NCBI RefSeq assembly: GCF_018991925.1
Contig: NW_024748870.1
Span: 5,571,193 to 5,635,192, forward strand
DNA: 64,000 nucleotides
Direction of reading: 5' to 3'
Origin: Homarus americanus
Lineage: Eukaryota > Arthropoda > Malacostraca > Decapoda > Nephropidae
A program made the position numbers and the translations under genes. The notes under the pieces were generated by a model. It searched no databases. It was not told the DNA's origin and saw only the letters and a list, made by a program, of their open reading frames with translations. This document shows positions 60,759 to 64,000 of the stretch, piece after piece. Position 1 is the stretch's first letter, and each line of letters starts with the position of its first letter.

Positions 60759-62240
60759 ACGCGCGCCTGTTATAAATCATCACACTAAACAAATGTCTGT
60801 CATTTCCTTTCCCCTGTCTTATCTTGTCCTTCACATTCTTGTTACTCCTTCTCGATTCCTTTATTTCCTCCTCTGCTAGTTGACAGTACAGGTAAATGAC
60901 TTGATACTGCAAGGTGATTGCCAGGTAGAACTGAACCTAACCCATTATGTATTTAGTGGCTACAGACACCTAAAGACCTTAAGAGGTATTCACAAGTCTT
61001 AGTTTGTGCATTAAAAAATACTCATTAGCGTTACATTGTGATTATATATGGTTTTATGACACTACACCAAATTTGCTACTTCTCTTATCGTATGAACCCG
61101 ACAAAATGGAAGACCATAATGACTCTTACACCATCTTTACTGGATATCAGAGTAATCACAGTATCATTATATCTCCAGGAAGTTCTAAGTCAACCCTAAT
61201 TATTCATCTCCATCCTCCCTCATTATATGTATTAGGAATAAACACAAACATAACCTCACATCACTCTCCCTCACCCTACAGAACCACATATCCTTTTCTT
61301 GACAGTCGAGTATGAAGCTATGAGAAACGATTAACACTTGCCATCTGTTTATGTTCATGAGAGAAGTATCTGTCATTATATAAATTCCTCTTTTTTTTTC
61401 CTTTTACGTCATCTCAAATCATCAGATTACAATTTTGCCTGATTCATTTGTTCTATAATTTGAAATCCATCTTTATTGACTGTCCATACCTTTCCTCAAA
61501 TTATGCCAATCCCACACATTCTGACATTCGTGTTCGACAAAATTTAATACATTCTTCCTTCAAAGTCCTCAACTGATATTTCCTTTTTAAAAAATTTAGT
61601 GTTATACTGTTAAATGGCTCAAACATTCCTTCCGTATTGATCCTGAAGGACCGGCCAGTACTTCAGATCTCCATCATCAATGGCCTCACGCAACTCAATG
61701 TTTAACTTTCTCACATCCCTATGGTTTCTAGACCACTAAGAGTCATCTGTCCTTGTATTCTCACTGAATCCTAACCTCTATCAGGTGGTCTCACTCTCTC
61801 CAGCCACAGACCCCCCCACACCATTTGACAGTACCCACGGCTGACTGTGGTAGTGTCCGGAAGAGTCTACTCGTCAATTCCTTGAAACCCCACCAGTGAT
61901 GTTTTTATCTGTACCACAAACATTACTGAGACTATCATACTTGAGATGGATGTTACCATGCTCCACCACCTTACCATCACTAACTGTCTCTCCTCGGTGA
62001 GCTTCTCCAACATGTGAGTGATCCATGTGAAGTAAACAACCTACAAGTAAACTGTAGAAGCCTGACCTGAACCGAGATGTACGAAGCAGTTTCTTTTCTT
62101 CCAAGGACAATCTCCACACCTGCAATCCACCTGTAGCATATTTCACTCTCTTTCTCTCTGGTTTAGCAAAATGATTTTTCCAACCCTACCGTTCCATCTT
62201 TTACTCCCTGTGATCTCACCTTTCAACTACATCCCAAGAA
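60755..62240. other. Pyrimidine-rich spacer, possibly very decayed LINE
   Basis: No block is clear enough to call. Short frames on both strands look random. Confidence 0.4.
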
Positions 62241-63070
62241 AAGGTAAATCTCCTTGGCGTCACCTTTACTAAGAATTCAATCACTGACCCAGGCAATAGT
62301 CTCCCTCAATCGCCAGTACTCCAGCCGCCACACTTACCCGAAATTCTATATTTGTAACATTTTATCATCTTTAGTTCCTGGTATATAAGGCATTCATTAA
62401 CTAGCCTTTCCTGCCGCCCATATTCCCTTGATCTCTTCTTTTGTATCCGAATTATCACACTTAAAGTACTTTGTCACCAATGCTGGAGTTCCCAAGGTCC
62501 TGTGCTTAGCCCTATCCGAGTTCAACTATATATTGAGAGTCTCTATTAATAATCACACTATGTATCACACTATGTATCACAATTCATTATTATGCCTCCT
62601 ATCCATCGGCAAATCATACTTCCACTCAGTTCCTAGTAGTATTTTATCTCATTGTCATCACATTCATTTTGGAGGATGTTAACAATGTTATATTCGAAGA
62701 TTTTTAGCATCACAGAATCGACTTTAATTATCAAGAGGACTTTAAACTTCCCCATCTTCAACTCCATATTCAAATATTCATCGCTTCTGCCTCTCTCTCG
62801 TTCTCATTATCCTTCACTAAAGCCTTTGTACGTCCTTACAAGAGCCTCTTTCCTCAAGACGCTTTAATGGTCAGTGTTCCAGAGAATTTTAATCCATCTT
62901 GTCACGCCTCGTTGAACAAAGACGTTCTACTCACAGCTCCACTATCTATCATCAACACAGTATTGAAACACCACATGTAGGAATATTCATCGGCATCTCT
63001 TTTTATATTCCTTGTACTTCACTACGGCAGCAGTCCCTCTCTGCATCTCCTCAAGTGTAACATATAAAAC
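62241..63070 (+). pseudogene. Decayed jockey-like LINE, copy 2, with blocks out of order
   Basis: VNLLGVTF (62,244-62,267); NAGVPKV (62,479) overlapped in the +1 frame by QGPVLSPI, together the RT block NAGVPQGSVLSP broken by a one-base deletion; FNGQCSREF (62,863) followed by a stop, then LVEQRRSTHSS and SIETPHVG. The segment from FNGQC to IETPH matches copy 1 at both DNA and protein level, so the copies belong to one family. In intact jockey-type RTs the LGV block follows NAGVP by about 100 residues; here it precedes it, so this is two fragments or a rearranged copy. Confidence 0.6.
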
Positions 63071-63139
63071 TTAATATTATCGTTTCCTTTGAGGAACAAG
63101 ACAGTTCCGCATGAACTGTTATTATTGATATGATTGTCA

Positions 63140-63140
<1 letters not shown>

Positions 63141-63172
<32 letters not shown>
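63141..63172. repeat. (AT)n microsatellite
   Basis: About 15 AT units. Confidence 0.95.
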
Positions 63173-63173
<1 letters not shown>

Positions 63174-63660
63174 TTATCGAAAAGGTCAGTTATTACTAAA
63201 ATCTTATAATATACTGCCATAAATATCCCTATCTCAATACCACAAACTAAATACTGTAATTCAGGTTGAAAACAAGAATGACAACTGTACATCAGAGACA
63301 ATAACTGCACGGTTACCAGAAGATAATTCCTATACTGTTGTCAATGGTCAGTTCTTATGTATTATATTACACGTCTTATTGTACCTTTACTGCAGTGGTC
63401 ACTTCAGCATCACTATATAACTTCTGTAAGGGTGTAAATATTGTAGTTTCCCAGCCCCTGGATCGTGGCACACAGTCCTCCAGTCTTCACCTGGATAACA
63501 TAATAATTTCCACCTACCAAGGGTGTCGTGCAGCCTCTCCGGCGACGGTCCTGTGTACTGTACAATACTACTGTTTCTATAAATCATAATACTAGCAGTA
63601 AAAAGTAAACCACGATTAATAAATCATGTAAAATGGTCACGATGTTATTAAGTGGGGGTG

Positions 63661-63662
<2 letters not shown>
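63173..63662. other. Spacer with a gene-like patch
   Basis: 63,430-63,565 is GC-richer than its surroundings. On the minus strand an acceptor-like TACACAG (ending about 63,552) and a donor-like GGTAGGT (about 63,520) would bound a short exon; the minus frame reads GRWKLLCYPGEDWRTVC. Unrecognised, so no gene is called. Confidence 0.3.
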
Positions 63663-63697
<35 letters not shown>

Positions 63698-63698
63698 C
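63663..63698. repeat. (GT)n microsatellite
   Basis: About 17 GT units. Confidence 0.95.
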
Positions 63699-64000
63699 AC
63701 TTTATATTACAGACAAGTATACAAAACAAGTTCACTAAAATTCTAATAGGCCAGACGTTACAGGTATGTGAATGGTAATGCCACACACATGATAAATGCT
63801 CTACAAAAATCATTGGGAAGTTTCCAAACATTTTTATTCACGGACCAAATGAATACTATTGCGTGCGATATAAAAAAAAAAGCAGCTTATTGCAAAAACT
63901 CACAAATATTCGTTTTTTGATCTTACGAGATGAATTTGGATGTAAACCATGCCTTACATATATTATAATAGGTCATATAGGGACATCTTTCTCTCTAATT
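63699..64000. other. AT-rich spacer to window end
   Basis: Nothing recognised. Confidence 0.6.

Overview
The window looks like non-coding DNA from a large, repeat-rich arthropod genome, most likely a decapod crustacean. Three things point that way: a very heavy load of long microsatellites (more than a dozen (AT)n tracts of 80 to 180 bp, plus (AAT)n, (CA)n, (CT)n, (ACT)n and (GTCT)n); a decayed array of the arthropod-type telomere word TTAGG/CCTAA at about 52.5-52.9 kb; and several fossil non-LTR retrotransposons. The species assignment is inference. I found no convincing host protein-coding gene, tRNA or rRNA, and nearly all long open frames are translations of simple repeats.

Protein-coding traces that can be supported all belong to mobile elements. 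The best is a 5'-truncated LINE at 25.0-26.14 kb whose frame ends in a CCHC-type zinc knuckle followed by a restriction-like (PD-D/ExK) endonuclease domain; it sits between ATT/AGT triplet microsatellites. A minus-strand reverse transcriptase fragment with an intact YADD box lies at 40.09-40.34 kb. Two decayed copies of one jockey-like LINE lie at 58.64-60.54 kb and about 62.24-63.07 kb. A 206-bp MITE-like element with 37-bp inverted termini is at 39,192-39,397.

The most interesting structure is a small family of fold-back elements. Four copies (15.26, 18.70, 27.57 and 35.54 kb) each lie inside a long (AT)n tract; a diverged relative at 41.91-42.05 kb is a perfect 70-bp inverted repeat. In two divergent lineages the arms carry a hammerhead-ribozyme-like layout: CTGAAGA, one extra T, a covarying stem II, GAAA, a 2-3 bp self-complementary stem III, a legal NUH cleavage triplet, and a short compensatory stem I. 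This resembles the minimal dimeric hammerheads known from Penelope-like retroelements and retrozymes, but here it occurs in inverted, microsatellite-embedded copies.

Layout: 0-14.4 kb, AT-rich spacer with (AT)n/(AAT)n arrays, a decayed 38-bp minisatellite (2.3 kb), cryptic triplet DNA (2.8-3.6 kb) and a TIR-flanked TAACC patch (6.9 kb). 15-19 kb, fold-back copies A and B and a (CA)(TA)(TG) self-complementary tract. 19-24.9 kb, spacer. 25-26.2 kb, LINE. 27.5 and 35.5 kb, fold-back copies C and D. 31.3-33.2 kb, low-complexity CA/CT then purine-rich DNA. 37.7-38.6 kb, 31-bp minisatellite. 39-42.7 kb, MITE, RT fragment, perfect palindrome and a decayed ~40-bp array. 45.8-47.9 kb, microsatellites, a ~160-bp degenerate repeat and a 33-bp minisatellite. 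52.4-53.5 kb, telomere-like array and a 24-bp repeat. 57.0 kb, 28-bp minisatellite. 58-63 kb, fossil LINEs in pyrimidine-rich DNA. Several decayed tandem arrays share one plan: a short, nearly identical core flanked by progressively diverged units.
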